A DNA stretch of 64,000 nt from assembly GCF_902459465.1 (NCBI RefSeq), contig NC_047065.1, forward strand, positions 2,228,309-2,292,308, in the 5' to 3' direction. Origin of the DNA: Asterias rubens. Its lineage: Eukaryota; Echinodermata; Asteroidea; Forcipulatida; Asteriidae. Below, one piece after another: positions 47,001-57,800 of the stretch; position 1 is the first letter of the stretch, and every line of letters begins with the position of its first letter. The notes below the pieces were generated by a model. That model was given only the letters and a program-made list of their open reading frames with translations. It was not told the origin of the DNA and ran no database searches. Position numbers and translations under genes: made by a program.

Positions 47001-47056
47001 TTTCGCAGGGCTTCGTGAAACTCGGCACGGACATTTTGTTCATCCCATCTGAGTAA
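38038..47056 (+). CDS. BPI/LBP-family lipid-binding protein
   Basis: Sixteen exons join in phase: 38038-38158, 38880-38994, 39651-39785, 40388-40461, 40781-40877, 41046-41109, 41457-41520, 41795-41883, 42304-42486, 42982-43047, 43829-43996, 44527-44609, 44806-44848, 45370-45433, 46495-46571 and 47009-47056. They encode 496 residues. A signal peptide (hydrophobic core NLLFVVILSVYFSP) precedes VNPGFKGRITQSGLDY, the classical N terminus of the mature protein. Two BPI domains follow. Landmarks are LKIPDITGDAHV, WHYSNHG, the central linker block NYSLVAPPTF, DYMLETAGYVYYKAGVL, LNEKFPNMPMQVNVKA and the C-terminal KKGMPLPNAGNVKLQKP. Cysteines in TQDCSF and TCSMVM match the conserved disulfide pair of BPI. 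Family members bind lipopolysaccharide in innate immunity or carry lipids (CETP, PLTP). An immune role here is inference. BPI and LBP cannot be told apart. Confidence 0.94.
39850..40240 (-). repeat. tRNA-derived SINE in BPI/LBP intron 3
   Basis: On the minus strand, GTGGACGAGCGGTTAGAGCA followed by GAGTGTGGGTTCGCATCCC gives A- and B-box-like motifs with class II tRNA spacing. The body continues with CACTTATCGAAAAGAGAAGG and GGTGTTCCTGGC. The same body recurs at 58745-58985. Confidence 0.7.
42552..42950. repeat. Family C TTAA-flanked element in BPI/LBP intron 9
   Basis: TTAA precedes AGGCAAAGTGTACCTTTGG, and the right end is ATTAATTTAAAGTG. The interior has TTTCCATGCAGGAAGAATAA, a CACATTCTGAGAAGCGTCAT block and TACTTCGAAGTGAAATG. 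Related fragments occur at 33860, 39290 and 52715-52925. Confidence 0.65.
43392..43533. repeat. 142-bp hairpin element in BPI/LBP intron 10
   Basis: GGGAGACTTTTGGGACACTTG pairs with CTAGCGTCCCAAAGTCTCCC. GGTGGCAGCAGACTTACCAGG pairs with CCTGGTAAGTCTGCTGCCACC. The loop is near 43462. AT flanks both sides, which is compatible with a 2-bp target duplication. Confidence 0.85.
44640..44750 (+). repeat. SINE tail fragment
   Basis: ACACATCGGTGTAAGGGTAC and TTTATCCCTGATGAAAATTT match the shared tail of the SINE at 57213-57400. No tRNA-like head is present. It lies in BPI/LBP intron 12. Confidence 0.55.
44891..45314 (-). repeat. Family A TTAA-flanked element in BPI/LBP intron 13
   Basis: TTAA is at the left and TTGA at the right. 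It contains TGATTTCGAGACCTCAAAAT with its inverse, and CACAACTTCGTGTGACAAGG. The ends, AGTCTGCCAACCACTATTG and AAGGTGTCAAGAGTCT, are more diverged than in other copies. Confidence 0.82.
45871..46188. repeat. Large inverted-repeat element, about 318 bp, in BPI/LBP intron 14
   Basis: AACACAAAACACAATGTCCAC is inverted against GTTGAGTTTTGTGTCC. TTTGAAGATAATGATAGTAG pairs with CCACCATTATCTTCAAAC. TTTTGAGAAATGAGTAAAAC pairs with GTTTTACTCATTTCTCAAAA. The hairpin centre is at about 46035 (GTCTCCTGAGAC). Confidence 0.85.
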
Positions 47057-48780
47057 GGTGCTGCCTAGTCATGTATGGATGGAAAAGTGTGATGCGTGAA
47101 TTAAAAGTGGCATTCTGTGAACTATAAGTGGTTAATTAGACTATATTATTCAGATGATCAGTGTTATTAAAGCTCGTCAATTCAGGTTTTGTTTTGCTGT
47201 GTGAGGAAACTTGTGTAATCCCTATAGCGCCCTCTAAACACAATGCGCTCTGAAAAGTAATGGCAATAAAAACTTACGTGGTAAGGAGGACAGGCTATAT
47301 CAGCTTTTGATAGTGTAAAATGCATTTTGAGAAACATTTCACTTTGAAGAACTATACGGTTATGGAAAAGGATTTTTATCCCAAAACTTATTCTTCCTGA
47401 TTGGACATGCAAATTGAGGCATTGCATGGTGAGTTATCAATATTATTTGGTTTGCGGTATACACACATCATGGGGTTACCGCAAACATAGAGGATTACAA
47501 TAATCCAAAAACGAAAGGGTTACTTTAACCGTCATATATAAATAACTATAAACAATCTTTCCATAAAGTTATTGCTAATATTATACTTTATAGATATAGA
47601 ACTGCGTGTGACGTAATAAAATTAATAAATCATTGTTTCAAAAGTAAGTTAATTATCATAGCTAGATTTTCAAGAGTGATCAACCGTGCCAGGGTAAACA
47701 AATAATATTTGTTTTATTTTTAGTTAATAACACACAGCTCATCTACCATGTACCTTTTAAGTAAATAAAATCAAAATAACATCCAAAGAATTGTGCTTAT
47801 ATTACGGCTGGTGTTCTTCCGTGAAATTGTGACGTCATCGTCTGGTACCGAGGCCAGTTGTCTGCACGCACAGATAATATTCTGGAGTTAAGTCTTTTGA
47901 CGAGAACAAAACTTATACTCGACTCCCATTGTTGCTGTGATGGTGTGTAAATTTAGCTTTAAATTGTATTTTGTTGCTTGCTTAAAAGGTTTACTCCTTT
48001 GCTTATCGCTAATTCCGTTAATCGCTAATCGTAGATCGAAGCAATATAAGTCGCGGCGGCGCGCATAATTTATATTGATGTGAAATTACTTCACATTTCA
48101 GTATAAACTAATTTGCATGAGACTTTTCGTAAAGTGAACAATTGGCCTATTGTGTGTAAACGTCTCAAACCATCACTCGTGGAGTAAATTATTGCCATAA
48201 AATGACTAGATTTCATCAAAATAGATTATAATTCAATTTCCATTTTAATCATTAGGCAAATTAAATCGCTAAGTTAAAATACGCTGTAAATAAATAATTA
48301 TTTTAACCAGGTCACTGGACAAATTTGTAGTAATGTATCGGTCGATTAGGCCTTCGACCTTTTTATATGGCAAGAGTGTGAAATACTGAAATTGCAGAAC
48401 ATTTAATAAAATAATTGGAATAGGTTTTGATAAAGCATACATTCGTATAGTGATTACCTAATAAAGCTTGTAAATTTCCTTCGATATGGTATAATAAATC
48501 TATAGACGACTACAGTTCTAATCATTCCAATTCATGGCCGTCTTCGTGTATTCATTAAATTAGTTCACGAGTGTATATTCCTATTTAAATTATAATTGTG
48601 ATGATAGGCCAAGGCCTAAGTTAGTTTCTTACAGGTCAAGTTTGGGGGAAAATATATCACGTAATCACCAACGTAGTCCGTATGGAGATTCATGGGGCTA
48701 GGCCCAAGGCCGCTAAATATGGATGGTCAGTGGGATTGTAAATTATTGGTGACGAACAATTTGTAATTCCGTTATTTCGT
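47057..48780. other. 3' flank of the BPI/LBP gene, no further gene seen
   Basis: The 3' UTR should begin here. An AATAAA-type signal (TAAATAAAATCA) occurs at 47761-47772. A family C fragment lies near 47255-47345 (GAGAAACATTTCACTTTGAAG). The stretch 47800-48070 is slightly richer in CpG but shows no coding exon. Confidence 0.45.
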
Positions 48781-48814
48781 TATTATAATAATAATTTAGG
48801 TGGATGGCTAATCA

Positions 48815-49260
48815 ATCATCCTTACTCGCAGCTAAGAGCTGAATTGCGAAGGACGCGGCTACAACGTGTTCGAGAAGCAGGCATGCAAGGGCGCATTCAG
48901 CTGCCAGCAACATAAACCCATTATGACCACGGAGCACAGCCAAAGATCGGAAGTGATTGATTTTTTTTCCCGAGGGAGGAAAACCGGATAGTCTGGAAAA
49001 CCCGCGTGGCACAGCAGAGAACCATCGCACAACTCAACTCACATTGGCCCTGGCCGGGAATGGAACCGGGGTCACCTTGGTGGGAGCGAGCGCTTTATGC
49101 ACAAGCCAACCATGGCAATTGGGAATTGTGATTGACAATAAAATAAAATAAGGCCGTACCAGCGAGTCGCCGCCATTTACAATGGTCCGCTTGCCACATG
49201 CAAATCACAACACCCGAGACAAGCAGTAACACTTTCACTCCCAAGCGGTGCATGGCAATC
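48815..49260 (-). repeat. SINE-like repeat with a GGTTCCATTCCC motif
   Basis: On the minus strand a B-box-like GACCCCGGTTCCATTCCC is followed by GGTTTTCCAGACTATCCGGT and GTGGTCATAATGGGTTTATG. The GGTTTTCC-rich body resembles the element near 24160-24215. It is non-coding, and the open frames in it have no homology. Confidence 0.5.
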
Positions 49261-51068
49261 CCAGTGTTAACAAACATCCCTATTTATATTCGACAATAAA
49301 ATATGAAAAAACATGGACAAGTTTTCGTATCCTGTCACCACTTTTTCATACGTTATGAAATAAAATAGTATCCGATTTACTAAAAAAGATATATATAATG
49401 AGATAGTCAACCACCAAGAAAATCAGTAAAGAATACAGAAAGGGGTTGAAGCGAAAAGTATTAAATAAACAATTTCTCGAATTTCCATTCAATAACTAGT
49501 TTAATTGCACCACAAAATTCTGTTTAAAGATCGTTTATTTCGTTTCCAAATTTTATTATTTAAAGCTATGAAAGTATACGACACTAATAAATTTGTATTA
49601 CAATTTTTGTTAACAAAAATTGGAACACATTCTGGAAAGTTACTTCATTACAAACAACATTTTCAAATTCTTTTTCAAGAAATATTAAAATTTGATCGTC
49701 AGGAAGATGTTTTCATGATGGGACTTAAACTCAACTGTTTAAATGTGATCTAGAATAACTAGGCCTGGTTATTTCTGTTGAAATGTGGTTCCAATTGGGA
49801 ACTAAAAACAATATTCCAATAATTAACTCTTTCGTTTCCATTAAAGTCTTCGTGATAACGCAAAAATACTTTGTCGTAAAACTTATTAGGCTCATACCAT
49901 AAACAGATTGCGTATAAGCGCAATATTACAGCCAAAGAAATAAGCAAATAAGCTACTAACCACAACAAACATGGTTCGTATATTATGTTTCCAGGCTGTG
50001 GCAAAAGTCATTAAACTACAATAACAAATAAATCTCTTTTTCCTCCAGTTATGAACATAGAATCGTCATCATTACTCAATCATGATTAACCTGCCACCTT
50101 GACACATTCATAATTTGTTTGTTTGAATTAAGTTGAAACCTTTTGAGAGTATAGACCACAAGTAAATGAAAGCACAACAATCTTAATTCAGTTATATAAA
50201 ATCAAATCACTTTTAAACCTTTTTATTTTCAATTTGTCGATTCACTTGGCAACCCATAATAAAGATTTCATAAAAACTAAAAGCAGGTACACCATTACTG
50301 TTTAACACCTCTCTTACATAATCATAATTCATATCATTATTTTCAGATTTTAGTTATAAAACATTAGTAAAAGCAATCTTTACATCATAATTTGGAATAA
50401 CTGGATATACAAATGAAGCACTCCGAACAATTCAGCAGTTTTTGTCTTTGATTTCAAGCACCATTAAAAATAAGCTACTTTGATATATCCTGACGACATT
50501 ATAACCCATATATACATATAGGACAAAGGAAGACTGAAGGCCCGACTTAATCAAGCATAGTATTTGTTCCTTGGCAAAAAGTAGGAAAGTAGGGGGCTTA
50601 CCTACATTTCAACTATTTGTATAGAAGTTGTATTTTGCTGTGAAGTCAGTCGATTGTTGAAAGTGTAGTTTATTTTTACGAATCTACACTTAAGTGTAGA
50701 TTCATAACATAATCTACAGTTGAGTGTAGATTCATTACAAGCTTTAGTAAATAGTTCAACTTTAAAACTACTGTCTTTCCAAACTGAAAGACAGCATGAA
50801 GTGCAACAAAACATAGCTGAAAATCTTTAAATTTACAAAAACATTTTCCAAATCACTTTATTATCACAATTTTGTACCTGAGGAAACTGATGTTGCAAGC
50901 ACTGAGTATGCCTGCGTATATATTTTGTCAAATAGTTGTATGTGACCAACCGTCGTATGACAACGTATACAAAATTACATAGAAATTAGACAGACTAACT
51001 AGTGTTCTTATCATGGGGAAATCCAATTCATTGAAACTGTTACGTAACCAATGGGGGAAATAGTTTAA
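49261..51068. other. Intergenic AT-rich stretch between the BPI/LBP gene and the amidase gene
   Basis: No exon was recognised. Open frames at 49505-49753 (plus) and 49759-50004 (minus) have AT-driven composition and no known motif. Small inverted repeats built on ATCTACACTTAAGTGTAGAT lie at 50680-50735. Confidence 0.4.
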
Positions 51069-51442
51069 AGGCAGTGGACACTATTGGTAATTACTCAAAA
51101 TAATTATTGGCATAAAACCTTACTTGGTGACAAGTAATGGGGAGAGGTTGATGGTATAAAACATTCTGAGAAACGGCTCCCTCTGAAGTGCCATAGTTTT
51201 AAAGACGTAATATTCCACGATTTTGATTTCGAGACCTCAGATTTAGAACTTGAGGTCTCGAAATCAACCATCTAAACGCAAACAACTTCGTGTGACAAGG
51301 TGTTTTTTTCTTTCATTATTATCTCGCAAGTTCGATGACCGATTGAGCTCAAATTTTCACAGGTTTGTTATTTTATGCTTATGTTGAGATACACCAACTG
51401 TGAAGGCTAGTCTTTGACAATTACCAATAGTGTCCACTGCCT
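51069..51442 (-). repeat. Family A TTAA-flanked element, well preserved
   Basis: The copy is bounded by TTAA, with AGGCAGTGGACACTATTGG at one end and CCAATAGTGTCCACTGCCT, its exact inverse, at the other. The centre has GAGACCTCAGATTTAGAACT followed by TGAGGTCTCGAAATCA. Confidence 0.92.
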
Positions 51443-51634
51443 TTAAGTCAGAGAATAGACTCTAAAGTGTAAATTCGTGATTACAATGTACTCGTGATCG
51501 GCTCGTACATTCTATTCACAAATCTACACTTTCTCCTCCATTCTCCTTTACGTACACACGCCATAATTAATATTATATACTTTTTAGACTTTATTAACAA
51601 CGTCTTTTCATATTTGAGTGAGCAATCACCTCTT

Positions 51635-51773
51635 CCTCAAAAGCTACGTTACTTCAGAGGGAGCCTTTTATCACAATGATTTATACTACCAACAGCTCTC
51701 CATTGCTCATTACCAAGTAATTAGTTTAATGCTAACAATTATTTTGAGTAATTACCACTAGTGTCCAGTGCCT
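51635..51773 (+). repeat. Family A fragment (right half)
   Basis: AAGCTACGTTACTTCAGAGG through ACCACTAGTGTCCAGTGCCT, followed by TTAA. The left half is missing. It ends 30 bp before the amidase stop codon, so it probably lies in the 3' UTR. Confidence 0.75.
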
Positions 51774-51802
51774 TTAATACTCAAAAGTACACCAGTCTTT
51801 GA

Positions 51803-54800
51803 CTACAAGAGTTCATAAAAAACATCAGGTTTCCTTTTCTCCAGACATTTCTCGGCAAAGCGACCGACTTGTAAGATGGTACTTTCTTTCCACCAAGCAC
51901 CCATGATCTGAAGAGAGATCGGTAGACCCTCCATGCTGTAACCAACCGGTACCGTCATGGCTGGTATTCCAGTTAGATTAGCTAAGAAGACGTGCCTGTC
52001 AAGAAAAACACAAACAGTTACATCACGATCACAAAGATTAACGGCAAAGTATAGATTGTTTTAATCCTATATAAATGTAGATATAATTATTAACATTTAT
52101 TTCATCGTTGTCCATTCATCTTACAATACATAGATTAACATTACATTCAGTTACACAATAACATGTTTATGATAAAGTAGGCTATTACAGTGTATACGCA
52201 ATATAAATAATAGATTAATAACAATTTTATATGTAATAAGCGGTTGGACAACAATTAGGTTCAGGTGAAGCCGTGGCTTTTGTTCCTTAACCTATGGACA
52301 GACGAACACAAAAATAACAGCACCAGCACATATTGTACAGACAATAGACTTGACAGACAAACACAACAACGGCTAATGTAAGGTGTGTTGAAAGATAACA
52401 TAACCTAGGCAATGCAGAAACAGTCATAATCTATGAATATCCATCAAGTAGTTGCTTTTTCAAATTTCTTGTAAAGACAGGTAGAGTAATTGATTTTTTA
52501 ATTGAATTACTCAGACCATTCCAGAATCCAACTCCACGCTGAACAAAACTCTTTTGGTATAATGATGTTCTTTGGCGGGAAACAAACAAATTTGTCTTTG
52601 CAGTACTTCGAGTATTATATGAATGGACTTTTGAAGTTAAAGTGAAAAATGAACTAAAACAGCTTGGTAATGCGTTAGTCATAAATTTATACATAACTTA
52701 ACAATAAATCTAACCCGTGAAGATTTCATTTCCTAAGGTGGTCAAGCTTTTGATATATCGCAGAAACTCCAGAGCAATTATGTCCACACAGGAAGAATAA
52801 TCCAGAATTGCAATAGACAATCTGAGAGACGTTACTGACAGAAAATGTTTCTCAGATTCAAATTTGTGGGGCATAAAAACTGATACATTTTTCCAGAAGC
52901 ACATCACTTCATAGTGAAATGATTAGTTCTCTGTTGGTGGGACAGATGTATTCCCCAAACTGTGGATTGGGCACTGGCCTGGTGACCAGACTTTTTCTTC
53001 AATTCTGTGCATTTTTGGCCTGTGTTAAGTGCTTTTCATAATTTGTATGCAAGGCGCAATATATTGTTTATTATCATTACCTTATTATATCCGCCGTCAT
53101 GGATGTATCACTGAAGCCATGTTTGAGATATCCTGGTTTGATCTCAGGAGCCAGTATTGCATTACCTTCAAGACAAAAAACAACATTGATCAAATCACAT
53201 CAATCCATTTTTATTAAATATATAGCTTTACAAATACAAGAAATATCTTTACTTTAGAATGACACGACTTATTGTATTAAAAAAAAGAAAAAAAAAAGGC
53301 TTCTTCGATTTCAGAAAGATTATTATTATGTAAAAAAAGAATGATGAAATATCTAGAACTTATTCATAAATGGATTTTTTAAGAACCATAATTCAATTGA
53401 TTCCTGAGTTACCGGGGCCAAATTTCACAAAGCCTGTAAGCACAAAAACTTGCTAAGCACACTGCACATAGTAGTATCCCTTAGCAGAAACAGGTTACCA
53501 GCCAAAACCTCATTAAGTTTGCATTTTGTGGCGTGTGCCCAGGCAGCAACACACTTGATGATGTCTTACTTACCAGGCAGCAAGATGACATCCACATCTT
53601 TGAAGATGCTCTTCAGGAAAGTGATGGTTCGAGTCTTCTGCCTCTGAGCTTGGATATAATCAGTAGTGGTCAGCATTTCAGTGGTAGACAACAGACCTGC
53701 ATTCTCAAAATACTTGGGATAAAACACAAACGACATGAATGTTATAACAATTAAGCTTGACTCCACAAGACACTATTGACAGGAGGTTGGCATGAAAGTA
53801 ATTTAAAACAACTTTAGACAATTAATAGTTATTATAATAAAGCATTAATTTGGCCCTTTATGTAAAATACCAAAAACCGTTTTGAAAATTAAATATAAAA
53901 GAAACACAAAATTAAATTTAAAAAACGTAAGTTTACAGAAGGCAGTCAAGCAATTAAACATGGATAAGCTAAAGAAGATTTAAAAGTGAAGAAAACAAAC
54001 CCTAAATATCTACAAAAAGCCAACACAAAGCATTGACATACATATTAAATACTAGTATATAATATAACATATAACATATATAACATAGTAACTTAAAAAT
54101 TGTACTAAAAAAGTAAACAACCTTGCAGACAACAATGAGAGATATAAGCACCAAGTGAAAAGTACAACTTTAGTAAGTTAAAGGCAGTGGACACTATTGG
54201 TAATTGTCAAAGACTAGCCTTCACAGTTGGTGGGTCTCAACATATGCATAAAATAACAAACCTGTGAAAATTTGAGCTCAATCGTTCATCGAACTTGCGA
54301 GATATGAATGAAAGAAAAAAACATTCTTGTCATACGAAGGTGTGTGCGTTTAGATGGTTGATTTTGAGACCTCAAGTTCTAAATCTGAAGTCTCGAAATC
54401 AAATTCGTGGAAAATTACTTCTTTCTCGAAAACATTGGCACTTCAGAGGGTGCCAATTCTCTCAATGTTTTATACCATCAACCTCTCCCTATTACTCATC
54501 ACCAAGAAAGGTTTTATGCTTAAATTTGTTTTGAGTAATTACCAATAGTGTCCACTGCCTTTAAAAAGGTTCCACAAACGCTAGAAAATGAATACTCCTT
54601 CTTTTCCTTTTATAAGAAAGAGCAGTTCGTGCATAGAGTCCTTAAATCTTAGGACCTAAAATCAACTCTTCCCATCCAATCACATCAGAGAATTTGAATT
54701 GTTAAAAGGTATAGAATGCGTATTAATTTGATAATAATATAATAAGTACTTTTATAGCACACAAAGCGGAGGCATCAGTGCGCTGTAAACAGCAAAATAA

Positions 54801-57800
54801 TTGAAAATTTCAAAAAGTATTAATAATACATGTTGGACAAAATATAAATACAAAAACAAAATTACGATCTTGATGTTCCAATATAACACGATCAAGCAAA
54901 TACTCATCAAGGGACTAACACAGGTACAGGTTAAAATGGAACAAAACGGCATTAACAGCAAACGCTAAAAGTTAAACAACAACCATCACATAGAAGAATA
55001 TTGATATTCACATTACAATGGCATCATGGCAGAACAAAAATTAAAATGAGCAACAAATGAAAAGCTTCTGATTGGCACCCCTGAACAAAGATATTGACAA
55101 AATAGGGAGACCGCTAACATAGGGCTAGATAGCTCAGTTGGTATCCGGCACATTAATCCGAAGGTCGTCGGTTTGGATCCCATTCTAGTCAATTCTTTGT
55201 TCAACCCCCAAAATCAATAAATTAAAAGATAAATGTGCAAATGCAAATGTAAAAATACCTGTTCACTGTACTGGTTACAGAAAGCTTCATGTAGACTGGA
55301 TCTCATCTCAGCTAAGATGGTGATGATATGAGCAATCCTTGCCTCCTCTAACTCTGGAATCTGAATGTCTACAACTTCAGCTCCGTGAGACTTTAGGACA
55401 TCCAGAGCTGATGAAACAAAACGAAAACTGTAAACTTTCTAGAGGTTGAATAATAACAACACAAAAAACACAAAACACAAACGTCCACAGATTTACATCA
55501 AACTTAAACGGTTTAAAGGGCCCTGGACACCTGTGGAACTTGTCAAAGACCAGTATTCTCACTTGGTGTATACCAACATATTCATAAAATAACATATCTG
55601 TGAAAATTTGGACTCAATTGGTCATTAAAGTTGCAGAGAATAATGAAAGAAGGAACACCCTTGCTGCATTACTTTGTGTGCTTTCAGATGCCTATAAAAG
55701 GTTTCAGGCCCAAGGTATGCTATTGTTTGGGGGAAGAAATTACCGTTTTCTCAAAAAGTATGTTTCTTCAGAGGGAGCCGATTCCCACAATGTTTTGTAC
55801 TATCAACAGCTCTCCAATGCTCGTTACCAAGTAAGTTTTTATGGTAACAATTATTTTGAGTAATTACCAAAAGTGTCCAGTGCATTTAATACTTGGGGGA
55901 TGAAGAGCAATCATGGAATGAGAGTCATTTTTTTGGCATCATTAATTCAGAGGGAGTGAAATAAACAAACCTTTATTACAGGCTCCAACAATTTCAGGAT
56001 CAGCATGCTGCACAAAACCAAAACAAAAATAAATTAAGAAATGCGTCAATTTTTAATTAAATCTGAGTTAAGCTGTTGGAATAGGGTTAAACTTTACTGT
56101 TAAGGGATCCACACCAGTGTTATCATGTCAGTAAAATGTGTGTAATATTTTGCTGGGAGCTTGGTGCTTGATAGGAAACTTACTTCATAGAATTGCTTAT
56201 CGATTCCAAGCTTCATTCCCTTCAAATCTTTGTCGTTGAATCCAGTCAGTTCTACTGGTGGTTGATTACTGGAGAGACTGTCAGAAGGGCAGGGACCAGC
56301 GATGCAAGCTTTCAGTAAATAAAAACAATAACAAATTATAAGCAAATTGATGTTTGTTCAATACCTTAACGTACAAAAGCATGATACACAAAAAAGAAAA
56401 AAGTAAAAGTTGACTGCAGTGCCTGGTTGAGTACTTACATTGCGAAGGGTGTCGGACCCAGTAAAAGTAAAAGTAAAAATTGAAAGTTAAACAATGCAGA
56501 CCTATAGCAGGAGGGGTGTTGCAGAGAGTTGTTTTATTTTATTTTGATAAGTTGATTGACCTGTGGAATTTTGTGTAAATGAACTTTAGTGGAACCTAAG
56601 AAGGCTTCAGACTATAAATTATTAATAAACTGACTGTTGGTTCTCTTGGGAGAAACATAAAATACCCCGATTGAGGTTTCTAACTTACCATACGCTATTG
56701 CAGCATCTCTAAGACTGTTACACAGAGGCCCCAATGAGCATACAGAGAAACCATTAACTGGTGAGCCTAGACATGAGTATCTCCCAAAGGGGATACTATC
56801 CCGTTTGGGAGATACTTATACCCTGATTGAGTCTATAACTTACCATACGCTATTGCAGCATCTCTAACACTGTTACACAGTGGACCCAATGAGCATACAG
56901 AGAAACCATTAACAGGTGAGCCTAGACACGGGATGCGAGCAAATGTCGGTTTCAATCCAACGGTGCCACAAAATGTTGCTGGTATTCGCACTGAGCCACC
57001 ACCGTCGGTACCGAGAGCAACTGGACATAGACCTGTTAAGGGTAGGGGAAACAAGAGATTTGATTAGATTAGATTAGATTTGGTATTTATTATACAAGTA
57101 TTGCAATAGAGCAGATGGCTTACCGTTAGACCACCAAGCTAGCCTGGACCCTGGAGGCAGTTGAAATCCTATGTGTTGGCAGCGGGTACTGCAACAACTG
57201 CCTCTAGCTACCAGGCAAGCTCGGTGGTCTAGTGGTAAGACATCTACTCCAGCAATGCAAAGGTCGTTGGTTCAAACCCCACCTGACTGATTTTTTCCTC
57301 AGAACTCAGAAAAGTACCGAGTATACAGTGTTTAATACATATCAGTGTTAGGGTAACAACAAATCAAATTGTTTCATTCCTGATGCAAAATAAACATCTA
57401 TTGCAGATTTTGATTTCAAATAAACGCAAAAACTAAAAAGTTTACCTGCAGCCACTGCAGCAGCTGATCCACTGGAGCTTCCACCAGTGAAATGGTTGAC
57501 ATTGTAAGGATTCCTTGGTGTACCATGATACCTGCAGGAAAGTCATCATCCTATAAGTTACGTCCTCAGATATCATACCGATATGCACAAAGTATATATG
57601 GCCTTAACTTTCGATCCAGACCGAACCCTTATTAGAGGTATAAACAAAAACTTATTAGAGCGGTATAAGCGGCATCTAGCAACAGAGTCCAGCATCCTCC
57701 TGAAGACGATCGGAGCATACTGATCAAAACATTGAGTTGTCAACCACTGGTTCTTTTCAGAACCAACACTACTCAAAAGAGAAATGTTAAAGGAAAACAA

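Noticed and set aside
49505-50004. Two adjacent open frames, about 80 codons each
   Set aside because: AT-rich composition, no domain and no flanking splice signals that would connect them to the BPI/LBP or amidase genes. They cannot be supported as genes.
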